The notes below the pieces were generated by a model. The model worked only from the letters and a program-made list of their open reading frames with translations, had not been told where the DNA came from and made no database searches. From Legionella genomosp. 1 (GTDB lineage Bacteria; Pseudomonadota; Gammaproteobacteria; Legionellales; Legionellaceae), in the NCBI GenBank assembly GCA_945901965.1, contig CAMDMN010000107.1:1-7253 (forward strand): a DNA stretch of 7,253 nucleotides, in the 5' to 3' direction. Shown piece by piece: positions 1 through 6,084 of this stretch (within the stretch, counting starts at the first letter, position 1; every line of letters starts with the position of its first letter). The position numbers and the translations under genes were made by a program.

Positions 1-33
1 TTATTTTGTAAAAATTTCCTTAAAGCAGTGTCA
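1..33 (-). promoter_or_regulatory. Spacer after murE with ribosome binding site for the next dcw gene (murF expected)
   Basis: Read on the minus strand, the murE stop is followed by a purine-rich AAGGA at 21-17 and then AT-rich sequence to the window edge. No start codon lies between that AAGGA and the edge, so the next gene begins outside. An ATG (34-32) overlaps the murE stop as TAATG, but it reads only four codons before TAA, so it is not the start of murF. The murF assignment rests on usual dcw gene order only. Confidence 0.4.
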
Positions 34-1485
34 TTAATCTAAAAACCTAACTACCACCTCTTGATCCGAAAAATGATTGGTTTTTTTTCCTATGATCTGA
101 TATGACTCATGGCCCTTACCGGCTATTAGGACTATATCATCTTCTTTTGCCATTTTTAACGCGCGCTCTATAGCATCTTTTCGATCAACCATTTTAATAA
201 TCTTTGCACTTCCTGAAGTTATACCTGCAGCGATTTCTTGAATAATACTATTAGGCTCCTCACCTCTAGGGTTATCGCTAGTAATTATCACAAAATCAGC
301 GTGCATAGATGCAATACGCCCCATCATTGGGCGCTTAGTCTTATCTCTATCACCACCACAGCCAAACACAACACCAACACGGCCTTTTTTTAATTTATTG
401 AGTGTAACTAATACATTCTCTAATGCGTCAGGCGTGTGTGCATAATCAACAATAACACAGGGTTTTTCAGCGACCACCTCCATTCGTCCAGGAGCAGGCT
501 TTAGTTTAGTCATAACATTTATAGCATCATGCAAAGATATACCATTTGCCATTAGGCTTATAAATACAGCCAAACTATTATAAATATTAAATTTACCTAA
601 AAGATTAATTTGAAGCTTAATTTCACCCCACGGTGAAGTTAATTCTAACAAACTCCCTTGCATATTGGTTTGCATATTAATTACTCGAACATCACTACCT
701 TCATTAAAACCATAAGTTAATTTTTTACAATTTGAATGAAGACTATCAACCATTAATTTTCCAAATTGATCATCATGATTAATAATGGCTAATTTTAAAG
801 TGGTTTTTTTAAATAACTTAGCCTTCGCTTCTGCATAAGCTTCTAAAGTATGATGATAATCAAGATGATCATGACTTAGATTAGTAAAAATAGCCTCATG
901 AAAATCGACACAATCAACACGATTCTGACTAAGTGCATGCGAAGACACTTCCATGCATACATAATTTTTACCTAACCGATTATATTTAGCTAATAATTTC
1001 TGTAAACATAAAGCATCAGGAGTGGTATTAAGCAAAGTTTGTAAAGAATTAACATCACCTTCACCTATAGTGCCAACATATGCAGCAGGCTTTTCTAATA
1101 AAGAATATGCTTGAGCTAATTGATAAGCTATTGTAGTTTTACCGTTAGTTCCTGTAATCCCAATTATATTTAAATTTTTTGACGGTGCACCATAAAAACT
1201 ACTCGCAATCGCGGCCATAGATTTACCTAAATCTTCTACTGGCACACAAGGGATATGGCTTAGAACTTTAAAAGTTTGTGGCAAATTTATCGGATCATAT
1301 ACAATAGCTGCAGCACCTAGCGCTTCTGCTTGCTCAATATATAAACGTCCATCAGCTAAAGCACCGGGATATGCAAAGAATAAATCACCGACTTTTATTT
1401 TACGACTATCATTTTCTATATCTGAAATTTCAATTTCAGGTATTTTAGAACTAACCCAAGGATGTAATAATAATTCTAATTTCAT
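34..1485 (-). CDS. murE: UDP-N-acetylmuramoyl-L-alanyl-D-glutamate--2,6-diaminopimelate ligase (MurE)
   Basis: Cytoplasmic Mur ligase that adds meso-diaminopimelate to UDP-MurNAc-L-Ala-D-Glu using ATP, the third amino-acid step in making the peptidoglycan stem peptide. The 483-residue protein has the three Mur domains in order: N-terminal UDP-substrate domain (about 1-105), central ATPase domain with P-loop GITGTNGKTT at 109-118, and C-terminal domain (about 330-483). Other visible marks are NTTPDA (153-158), the SSHAL stretch (181-185), a Lys at 221 in AEAKAKLF that fits the carbamylated lysine, YAHTPDAL (348-355), and DNPR at 404-407. By family knowledge DNPR marks meso-DAP specificity, as expected in a Gram-negative. 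The start ATG overlaps the ftsI stop in ATGA. No Shine-Dalgarno is visible before it, so translation probably depends on coupling to ftsI. Length is normal for the family. Confidence 0.97.
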   Translation of the reverse strand: MKLELLLHPWVSSKIPEIEISDIENDSRKIKVGDLFFAYPGALADGRLYIEQAEALGAAAIVYDPINLPQTFKVLSHIPCVPVEDLGKSMAAIASSFYGAPSKNLNIIGITGTNGKTTIAYQLAQAYSLLEKPAAYVGTIGEGDVNSLQTLLNTTPDALCLQKLLAKYNRLGKNYVCMEVSSHALSQNRVDCVDFHEAIFTNLSHDHLDYHHTLEAYAEAKAKLFKKTTLKLAIINHDDQFGKLMVDSLHSNCKKLTYGFNEGSDVRVINMQTNMQGSLLELTSPWGEIKLQINLLGKFNIYNSLAVFISLMANGISLHDAINVMTKLKPAPGRMEVVAEKPCVIVDYAHTPDALENVLVTLNKLKKGRVGVVFGCGGDRDKTKRPMMGRIASMHADFVIITSDNPRGEEPNSIIQEIAAGITSGSAKIIKMVDRKDAIERALKMAKEDDIVLIAGKGHESYQIIGKKTNHFSDQEVVVRFLD

Positions 1486-3155
1486 GTGGTTTTAATCGTC
1501 TTATCTGGTGGAATATCAAGTATACGCAGTGTCGTGCTCATTATCTTTGAAAAAAGTGGGGCCGCTACTGCTGCTGCATAATATCCTAAACGAGTAGGTT
1601 CGTTAATTACTACAGCCACTATTATTTTAGGGTTTGATACTGGCGCAATTCCTACAAAGCTAGAAATATAGCGTTTTTCTTTATATCCGCCAACTCCTGC
1701 AATTCTTGCAGTTCCTGTTTTTCCAGCGACTCGGTAACCAGGTACTTGTGCATCTTTCCCAGTACCACCCTCTTCGCCAACAACAGCCTCCATCATTTCT
1801 AAAACTTGATCTGCAACTGTTGCATCAATAATATGTTTTTTAGCCACAGGATCATCATTATGCAAGAGGCTTATTGGTAAGATATCACCATGATTCGCAA
1901 AAATTAGATAGGCTTTAGCTAATTGCATTGTAGTAACAGACATTCCATAGCCAAAGCCTAAAGTTGCAAGCACAAAGGGACTTGCCTCTCTTAAGTTAAT
2001 AATGGCTCCTTCACTTTCGCCAGGATAACCACTTTCAGTTCTTTCCCCAATCCCTACATGCTTAAGTAAGCCTATCAATTGTAAAGGAGGGCTTGCCAAA
2101 ACCATTTTTGTGACACCTACGTTAGATGACTTCTTTAATACTCCTACCACATCTAATACACCATAATTGTGTATGTCACGAATCATATGACCATTAACCA
2201 CCATCCAACTTGGATTAGTATCGATAACAGTATCTGGCTTAAATTTACCACTTAAAAGGGCTGAGGCTATACTAAACGGTTTAATTACAGAACCAGGCTC
2301 ATAAGTATCAGTAATTGCCTTATTTCTATAACTATCCTTCTTATAGCGAAAGCGCGCATTTGGGTTATAAGATGGATAATTAGCAACAGCAAGTACCTCG
2401 CCATTTTCAGTATCTAAAACAACTACAGAACCTGATTTGGCACCAAATTTTAAAATTGTATTTTCGAGCTCATGATATGCAAAAAATTGTATGCGCCTAT
2501 CAATACTTAGCTGTAATAAATTACCTGGACGAGGCTCTTTCTCAACTCCAAGATCCTCGATTACACTCCCTTTTCTATCTCTTACTACCTTTTTTTTCCC
2601 AGATACGCCAACTAACCATTGTTGATAAGCGAGCTCTAAACCTTCAATACCATTATCATCAACATTAGTAAAACCAATTAATTGCGCAGTACTATCACCA
2701 TCTGGATAATATCGCTTAAATTCTTCTTTTAAATTAACCCCAGGAATTTTTAAATCTTCAATTTTTTTTGCAAATTCTGGTGGCAATTGTCGCTGTAAAT
2801 AAACAAATTCACGTCCGTGCGCTGTGGAAACTATTTTTGATAAATGTGATGAAGAAATACCTAAAAGACGCACAAGCTTAGATAATTGTGCGACATTTGG
2901 GGAAAAAGATTTTGGGTTAATCCATATTGATTGAACAGGAGTACTTACAGCAAGAGGCGCCCCTTCTCTATCGATTATCATCCCACGATATGCTGGTATA
3001 TCCAACATACGCAAACTTCGCGCATCTCCTTGGCCAAGGAGAAATTTGCGATCCATAATCATCAAATCATACATTCGCCAAATAAGGACGCCTAAAATTA
3101 ATAGAAAGAAGGCAAAAATACAAAATAGCCTTAATTTGTGGCCCCATATTTTCAT
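1482..3155 (-). CDS. ftsI: Septal peptidoglycan transpeptidase, penicillin-binding protein 3 (FtsI)
   Basis: Class B penicillin-binding protein that cross-links septal peptidoglycan as part of the divisome with FtsW and FtsQLB. It is anchored in the inner membrane with its catalytic domain in the periplasm. The 557-residue protein has a short cytoplasmic tail, one membrane segment (about 8-27), the class B N-terminal motif RGMIIDREGAPLA (57-69), and a transpeptidase domain. The three penicillin-binding motifs are intact: SVIK with nucleophile Ser289 and Lys292, SSN at 343-345, and KTGT at 479-482. It is somewhat shorter than E. coli FtsI (588 residues), mostly at the ends. Both junctions are ATGA overlaps, with ftsL upstream and murE downstream. 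No Shine-Dalgarno is visible before the start, which again suggests translational coupling. Confidence 0.97.
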   Translation of the reverse strand: MKIWGHKLRLFCIFAFFLLILGVLIWRMYDLMIMDRKFLLGQGDARSLRMLDIPAYRGMIIDREGAPLAVSTPVQSIWINPKSFSPNVAQLSKLVRLLGISSSHLSKIVSTAHGREFVYLQRQLPPEFAKKIEDLKIPGVNLKEEFKRYYPDGDSTAQLIGFTNVDDNGIEGLELAYQQWLVGVSGKKKVVRDRKGSVIEDLGVEKEPRPGNLLQLSIDRRIQFFAYHELENTILKFGAKSGSVVVLDTENGEVLAVANYPSYNPNARFRYKKDSYRNKAITDTYEPGSVIKPFSIASALLSGKFKPDTVIDTNPSWMVVNGHMIRDIHNYGVLDVVGVLKKSSNVGVTKMVLASPPLQLIGLLKHVGIGERTESGYPGESEGAIINLREASPFVLATLGFGYGMSVTTMQLAKAYLIFANHGDILPISLLHNDDPVAKKHIIDATVADQVLEMMEAVVGEEGGTGKDAQVPGYRVAGKTGTARIAGVGGYKEKRYISSFVGIAPVSNPKIIVAVVINEPTRLGYYAAAVAAPLFSKIMSTTLRILDIPPDKTIKTT

Positions 3156-3490
3156 TGGGCGCGCAAAATAATAATATCTTTAGTAGTTGGCAACACCATA
3201 TGTAACTTTTCCTCCGCCAACTTCTGTACTCTTGCAGGAGTTGCAATAGATGCTTGCTCAAGCAATAATTGTCCCCACTGCAACTGTAATCTATGTGTTT
3301 GAAGCTCAACATCCTGTAATTTTGTAAATGTTAGACGATGTAAATTAGTAACATAGACCACAGCAAATGCAGATCCTAATACTGCAAACAATAAAATTGC
3401 CAGCAAAAAATTATACTTTGATAGTCGCATATCACTTAAATGCCCACTAAAAAGATTAGGCTCATAAATTCCTTTTGCTGCTGCGTTCAT
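3152..3490 (-). CDS. ftsL: Cell division protein FtsL
   Basis: Small bitopic inner-membrane protein that, by family knowledge, forms the FtsQLB complex with FtsB and FtsQ and activates FtsWI at the septum. The 112 residues contain a cytoplasmic N-terminus (1-26), one hydrophobic membrane segment (about 27-47), a periplasmic leucine-rich coiled-coil region (about 50-80), and a conserved-looking tail with RVQKLAEEKLHMVLP (87-101). FtsL proteins are poorly conserved, so the call rests on size, topology and position between rsmH and ftsI. The start at 3490 is favoured over Met21 because it overlaps the rsmH stop in ATGA and has a strong ribosome binding site (GGGGAG) 8 bases upstream. Confidence 0.93.
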   Translation of the reverse strand: MNAAAKGIYEPNLFSGHLSDMRLSKYNFLLAILLFAVLGSAFAVVYVTNLHRLTFTKLQDVELQTHRLQLQWGQLLLEQASIATPARVQKLAEEKLHMVLPTTKDIIILRAQ

Positions 3491-4413
3491 GCTATTTTCT
3501 CCCCTATTCTAAGCACTGCACTACGCGAACGAGTGTTTTGCTTAATTTCATCATCACTTGGCTTAATTACTTTTCCAATGCGTTTAAAACATGTTTTAAT
3601 CTCAGCGGCACGTATTGGAACGCCTAGAGGTGGACTAATCCCTTGCTCCTCTTTACGCATAAATTGCTTAACAATTCTGTCTTCTAATGAATGAAAACTA
3701 ATAACAACAAGACGCCCACCAATAGCCAATGATGCAACACAAAGCTTGAGAAATGCTGCTAAATCTGCTAATTCTTGATTTATATAAATACGAATAGCTT
3801 GAAATACCCTTGTTGCTGGGTGCTTATGTTTTTCCCACTTTGGATTTGCAGCTTTTACGATTTCAGCTAATGATGTAGTGGTTAAAATTGGATTTTCTTC
3901 ACGAGCATTAGCAATAGCGTTAGCAATACGTTTTGCAAAGCGCTCCTCACCATACTCTCTAAATACCATTTCCATCTCAGATACTTTCGCATTATTTACA
4001 AACCGTGCAGCATCAAGCTCCTGACTCAAGTCCATCCGCATATCTAAAGGACCTTCCTGCATAAAACTAAAGCCACGTAGAGGATTGTCTAATTGCGGTG
4101 AAGAGACACCTAAGTCAAGCAAAATTCCGTTAATTTTGCCATAAACGCCTAATTGATTAGTAATTTCAGCCAATTTTGTAAAAGAACCTTGGACAATAGT
4201 AAAGCGCTTATCATTGGCAAAATGTTCTGAGGCGTGGTTAATTGCATCGATATCTTTATCAATAGCAATAAGACGTCCTGTTTCATTTAAATTAGATAAA
4301 ATAGCGCGGCTATGCCCACCACGGCCAAAAGTTCCATCGACATAAATCCCATCAGCCTTAATTGCAAGGCCATTGATTGATTCATTCAATAAGACCGATT
4401 GATGCGCTGTCAT
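3487..4413 (-). CDS. rsmH: 16S rRNA (cytosine(1402)-N(4))-methyltransferase (RsmH, formerly MraW)
   Basis: SAM-dependent enzyme that, by family knowledge, methylates N4 of C1402 in the 16S rRNA decoding centre; it is a cytoplasmic protein commonly encoded in the dcw cluster. The 308-residue length is typical (E. coli 313). Visible family motifs are the glycine-rich SAM-binding loop DGTFGRGGHS (26-35), the acidic end of the next strand at IAIDKD (49-54), LLDLGVSSPQLD (98-109), the RGFSF...GPLDMRMD block (113-128), the HPATRVFQAIRI stretch (198-209) and VISFHSLEDR (237-246). It begins 11 bases after the mraZ stop, with GGAA as a likely ribosome binding site 7-8 bases before the ATG. It ends in a 4-base overlap with ftsL. 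Confidence 0.97.
   Translation of the reverse strand: MTAHQSVLLNESINGLAIKADGIYVDGTFGRGGHSRAILSNLNETGRLIAIDKDIDAINHASEHFANDKRFTIVQGSFTKLAEITNQLGVYGKINGILLDLGVSSPQLDNPLRGFSFMQEGPLDMRMDLSQELDAARFVNNAKVSEMEMVFREYGEERFAKRIANAIANAREENPILTTTSLAEIVKAANPKWEKHKHPATRVFQAIRIYINQELADLAAFLKLCVASLAIGGRLVVISFHSLEDRIVKQFMRKEEQGISPPLGVPIRAAEIKTCFKRIGKVIKPSDDEIKQNTRSRSAVLRIGEKIA
3499..3504 (-). promoter_or_regulatory. Ribosome binding site of ftsL
   Basis: GGGGAG on the minus strand, 8 bases before the ftsL ATG and inside the last codons of rsmH. It is the clearest Shine-Dalgarno in the dcw run and decides the ftsL start (112 residues rather than starting at Met21). The following genes ftsI and murE have nothing comparable. 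Confidence 0.7.
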
Positions 4414-4424
4414 ATAAATTTCCG

Positions 4425-4871
4425 TTACAAAGAAAAAGTTTTCATATCATCTGGCAGTAAATCTTCCTTTAAGGCCTCATCTGCCAACCATTTGGTACGT
4501 CCTGATTGCCACAAACCTTCATCCCAAACTTCAAATTTATTACCCTGACCTATTAACACAACTTTTTTATCAAGATGGGCATAATCACGTAATATAGGCG
4601 GTAAAAGCACCCTACCACTCCCATCTAGCTCAACATCAGTTGCATGGCCAATTAACAAACGTTGGATCCGTCGAGCTGCTGCATTAAAACTTGGTAATTT
4701 TTGCAAATTATCTTCTATCTTTTGCCACTGCATTATTGGATAAAGCAATAAACATGTTTCTTCTGTGTCAATAGTAATCACTAAATTTGAGCTCAAAGCC
4801 TCACGATAACGCGTAGGTACAGCAATGCGCCCTTTAACATCTATGTTTAATGCATTTATTCCACGAAACAT
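4425..4871 (-). CDS. mraZ: Transcriptional regulator MraZ
   Basis: AbrB-like DNA-binding protein that heads dcw clusters. By family knowledge it forms rings and represses its own operon through TGGGN-type repeats near the promoter. The chosen start gives 148 residues beginning MFRGINAL, the usual MraZ N-terminus. Two SpoVT/AbrB-like repeats are visible, each with the DxxxR motif: DVKGR followed by IAVP (11-19) and DGSGR followed by VLLP (83-91). NKFEVW (111-116) is another family block. A longer reading from an ATG at 4916 would add 15 residues that do not look like MraZ and would run across the probable operator, so I reject it. The ribosome binding site before 4871 is weak. The first gene of the visible operon, transcribed with rsmH. 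Confidence 0.96.
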   Translation of the reverse strand: MFRGINALNIDVKGRIAVPTRYREALSSNLVITIDTEETCLLLYPIMQWQKIEDNLQKLPSFNAAARRIQRLLIGHATDVELDGSGRVLLPPILRDYAHLDKKVVLIGQGNKFEVWDEGLWQSGRTKWLADEALKEDLLPDDMKTFSL

Positions 4872-4900
4872 GATTATTTTTTGTAGGTAAAAATTAATCC

Positions 4901-4936
4901 ACCCACAATTCTCCACTTTTTTGTTATTTTACTCCA
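4901..4936 (-). promoter_or_regulatory. Probable MraZ operator (TGGRN direct repeats) in the mraZ leader
   Basis: On the minus strand three short direct repeats occur just after the predicted transcription start: TGGAG (4936-4932), TGGAG (4915-4911) and TGGGT (4905-4901). The last two are exactly 10 bases apart, the spacing of known MraZ boxes (TGGGN with 5-base spacers). The first lies 21 bases further up, about two periods. The location between promoter and mraZ start fits autorepression. The repeats deviate from TGGG at one base, and the regular middle copy of a four-repeat array is missing, so this is a reasoned match, not a proven site. Confidence 0.5.
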
Positions 4937-4945
4937 CTTTAATAC

Positions 4946-4975
4946 ACTATAGGAAGAGAATACGATAATCGTCAA
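4946..4975 (-). promoter_or_regulatory. Sigma70-type promoter of the mraZ operon
   Basis: Minus-strand TTGACG (4975-4970) and TATAGT (4951-4946) are separated by 18 bases. Both hexamers match consensus at 5 of 6 positions. The predicted transcription start falls near 4939, giving a leader of about 68 bases that carries the TGGRN repeats. It is the best promoter in the intergenic region and points at mraZ. Confidence 0.65.
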
Positions 4976-5026
4976 GTGAAAAAGCCACATTTTGTAAAAA
5001 AAATGGTGCAAAATATTATTCAAAAC

Positions 5027-5040
5027 TGACTTATGAGTCA
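5027..5040. repeat. Short dyad TGACT-TATG-AGTCA in the mraZ / L,D-transpeptidase intergenic region
   Basis: Perfect 5-base arms around a 4-base centre, roughly midway between the divergent genes (the intergenic stretch is 4872-5178). It could be a regulator half-site pair, but arms this short also arise by chance. Between this dyad and the two promoter regions I see only AT-rich sequence. TTATGCT occurs twice (5051-5057 and 5084-5090). No gene is visible in the intergenic stretch. Confidence 0.25.
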
Positions 5041-5135
5041 AAAGGTCTCATTATGCTCTGTTTTATCGCTTTTATTGAAGGGGTTATGCTATAAAGTGAT
5101 TGACCAACCAAGTACTATTAATAATAGCAACATTG

Positions 5136-5144
5136 TGGTATAGT
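5136..5144 (+). promoter_or_regulatory. Possible extended -10 promoter element for the L,D-transpeptidase gene
   Basis: TGG followed by TATAGT forms an extended -10 box about 35 bases before the start codon, without a convincing -35. An alternative extended -10, TGC followed by TATAAA, lies at 5087-5095, and a TTGACC -35-like hexamer lies at 5100-5105. Any of these could serve. No clear Shine-Dalgarno precedes the ATG at 5179. Confidence 0.3.
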
Positions 5145-5178
5145 TATTATCCAACTTCGGCATAATTAGTCTACTTAT

Positions 5179-5667
5179 ATGAAAATAAAATCAATCTATT
5201 TATTAATCTCTATTTTTTTTCCTATCACTTTATTCGCGAGTTCTGCAACTTGTCCTTTATCAAACGGAATAAATGTTCATACCACAAAGCAAATTTTAAA
5301 TATTTGTAAAAAAGGCAATGTAATTAAAAGCTTTAAAGTAGCTCTTGGATACAAAGGTGTAGGCAAAAAGAAAGCGGGGGATAATAAAACCCCTATTGGT
5401 TTATATTCTTTAGCTTACCCTAGAAAATCCAACCAATTTAAAGTCTTTATTCCAATTATCTATCCGACTCATAAGCAATTAGCTGCAGGATATACCGGTA
5501 GAGATGTAGGAATCCATGGGCCGACTCAGTCATTTAAAGTGTTTAGTTGGTTAAATAACTTACCCTACTCCACCCGGGGATGCATTGCTGTTGGCAAAAA
5601 TAATTATATCGAGTATGTGGCTAATTGGGTGAAAGCTAATCCTTCGTCTAAGGTTTTAATTATTTAA
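5179..5667 (+). CDS. Exported L,D-transpeptidase family (YkuD domain) protein
   Basis: Probably a periplasmic cysteine enzyme acting on peptidoglycan or on its attached proteins. YkuD enzymes make 3-3 cross-links, attach lipoproteins, or (YafK/DpaA) cleave such links. The 162-residue protein has a signal peptide (about 1-20, ending LFASSA; no lipobox) and then one YkuD domain filling the rest. Visible marks are GDNKTPIGLYSL (67-78), the conserved His113 in GIHGP and the catalytic Cys135 in STRGCIAV (131-138). The sequence after the cysteine is IAV rather than the IRM/IRL of classical cross-linking enzymes, which resembles the YafK-type group. The exact reaction is therefore open. There is no LysM or other wall-binding domain. 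It is divergent from mraZ and appears to be a single-gene unit with AT-rich codon use like the dcw genes. Confidence 0.85.
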   Translation: MKIKSIYLLISIFFPITLFASSATCPLSNGINVHTTKQILNICKKGNVIKSFKVALGYKGVGKKKAGDNKTPIGLYSLAYPRKSNQFKVFIPIIYPTHKQLAAGYTGRDVGIHGPTQSFKVFSWLNNLPYSTRGCIAVGKNNYIEYVANWVKANPSSKVLII

Positions 5668-5690
5668 ATCTGATTGAAATTTTATAACTC

Positions 5691-5712
5691 ATCTTGTTAT
5701 TTATAATAAGAT
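5691..5712. repeat. Inverted repeat 3' of the L,D-transpeptidase gene, overlapping a TATAAT box
   Basis: Ten-base arms ATCTTGTTAT and ATAATAAGAT around a 2-base centre pair fully if one G-T wobble is allowed. The right arm begins inside a perfect TATAAT (5702-5707) that could be the -10 of the truncated amidohydrolase gene starting at 5758, though no good -35 is present. It could be a weak AT-rich terminator for the upstream gene (the T-run only starts 9 bases later) or an operator dyad on that promoter. The sequence does not decide. Confidence 0.35.
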
Positions 5713-5757
5713 CAATTATGGTTTTTATCATGAATGACTTTAAGGATAAACGTCAAC

Positions 5758-6084
5758 ATGAAAACCATTGATCTGGAAGCGCACTTTTATACAAAAGCTG
5801 TGTTTGATTACCTACAAAAACGAGATAATTATCCTAAGTTTGTCAAATTGCCAGAACAAGATTCGTATAATCTTCGCTTTACTGAACATATCTCTCTATT
5901 TCAAAGCCAGACATTCATTGATGCTCTGTGTATGCTGCAATACATCGCACAAACCTATTTGCCGGTCCTTTTTAAGTCCTACGCTGGCGCTCTGGGTCAG
6001 AACGTCCGGGGCGGCCAATATTCACGGTCGGCTAGTCGTAAGCTCTGCGCCTCCAGCCTACGAGGGGAGCTCAAAGCAATATAA
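5758..6084 (+). pseudogene. Truncated amidohydrolase (LigW/ACMSD-type decarboxylase relative), N-terminal fragment
   Basis: The frame opens with MKTIDLEAHFYTKAVFDYL, a close match in character to the N-terminus of metal-dependent amidohydrolases of the 2,3-dihydroxybenzoate / 5-carboxyvanillate decarboxylase group, where the ExH at the first strand helps bind metal. The family pattern continues to about FIDAL (near 5930). The expected continuation (LDLGxxRLxxMDxxGID) is not there; the frame runs on through about 50 unrelated residues in GC-rich DNA to a stop at 6084. Full-length relatives have about 300-350 residues, so four-fifths is missing. The start at 5758 is preferred over ATG 5734 because it gives the family N-terminus and follows AAGGA at 5742-5746. 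The last 27 bases overlap the convergent gene's 3' end. Almost certainly non-functional as an enzyme. Confidence 0.7.
5940..6057. other. GC-rich non-coding junction segment
   Basis: About 118 bases between the end of recognisable amidohydrolase sequence and the stop of the minus-strand secreted-protein gene. GC is about 52% on 5941-6000 and 60% on 6001-6060, against about 38% on 5881-5940 and 25-35% in the transpeptidase gene. Open frames cross it on the plus strand but none looks like a known protein. It may be the 3' flank of the acquired minus-strand genes or a scrap of a mobile or dispersed repeat. No transposase, terminal repeats or target duplication are recognisable. Confidence 0.35.

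Noticed and set aside
2456..3694. Open frames inside ftsI, ftsL and rsmH (2456-2668 plus, 3067-3312 minus, 3440-3694 plus)
   Set aside because: All are alternative-frame or antisense shadows of well-identified conserved genes.
4872..4916. Extended MraZ start at 4916 adding 15 residues
   Set aside because: The added residues do not resemble MraZ, the family starts at MFRG, and the extension would run across the probable operator repeats close to the predicted transcription start.
4981..5010. CATTTT/AAAATG hairpin with A-run as a terminator
   Set aside because: It lies between divergent genes with no transcript expected to end there, has a weak AT stem, and lies in simple A-rich sequence.
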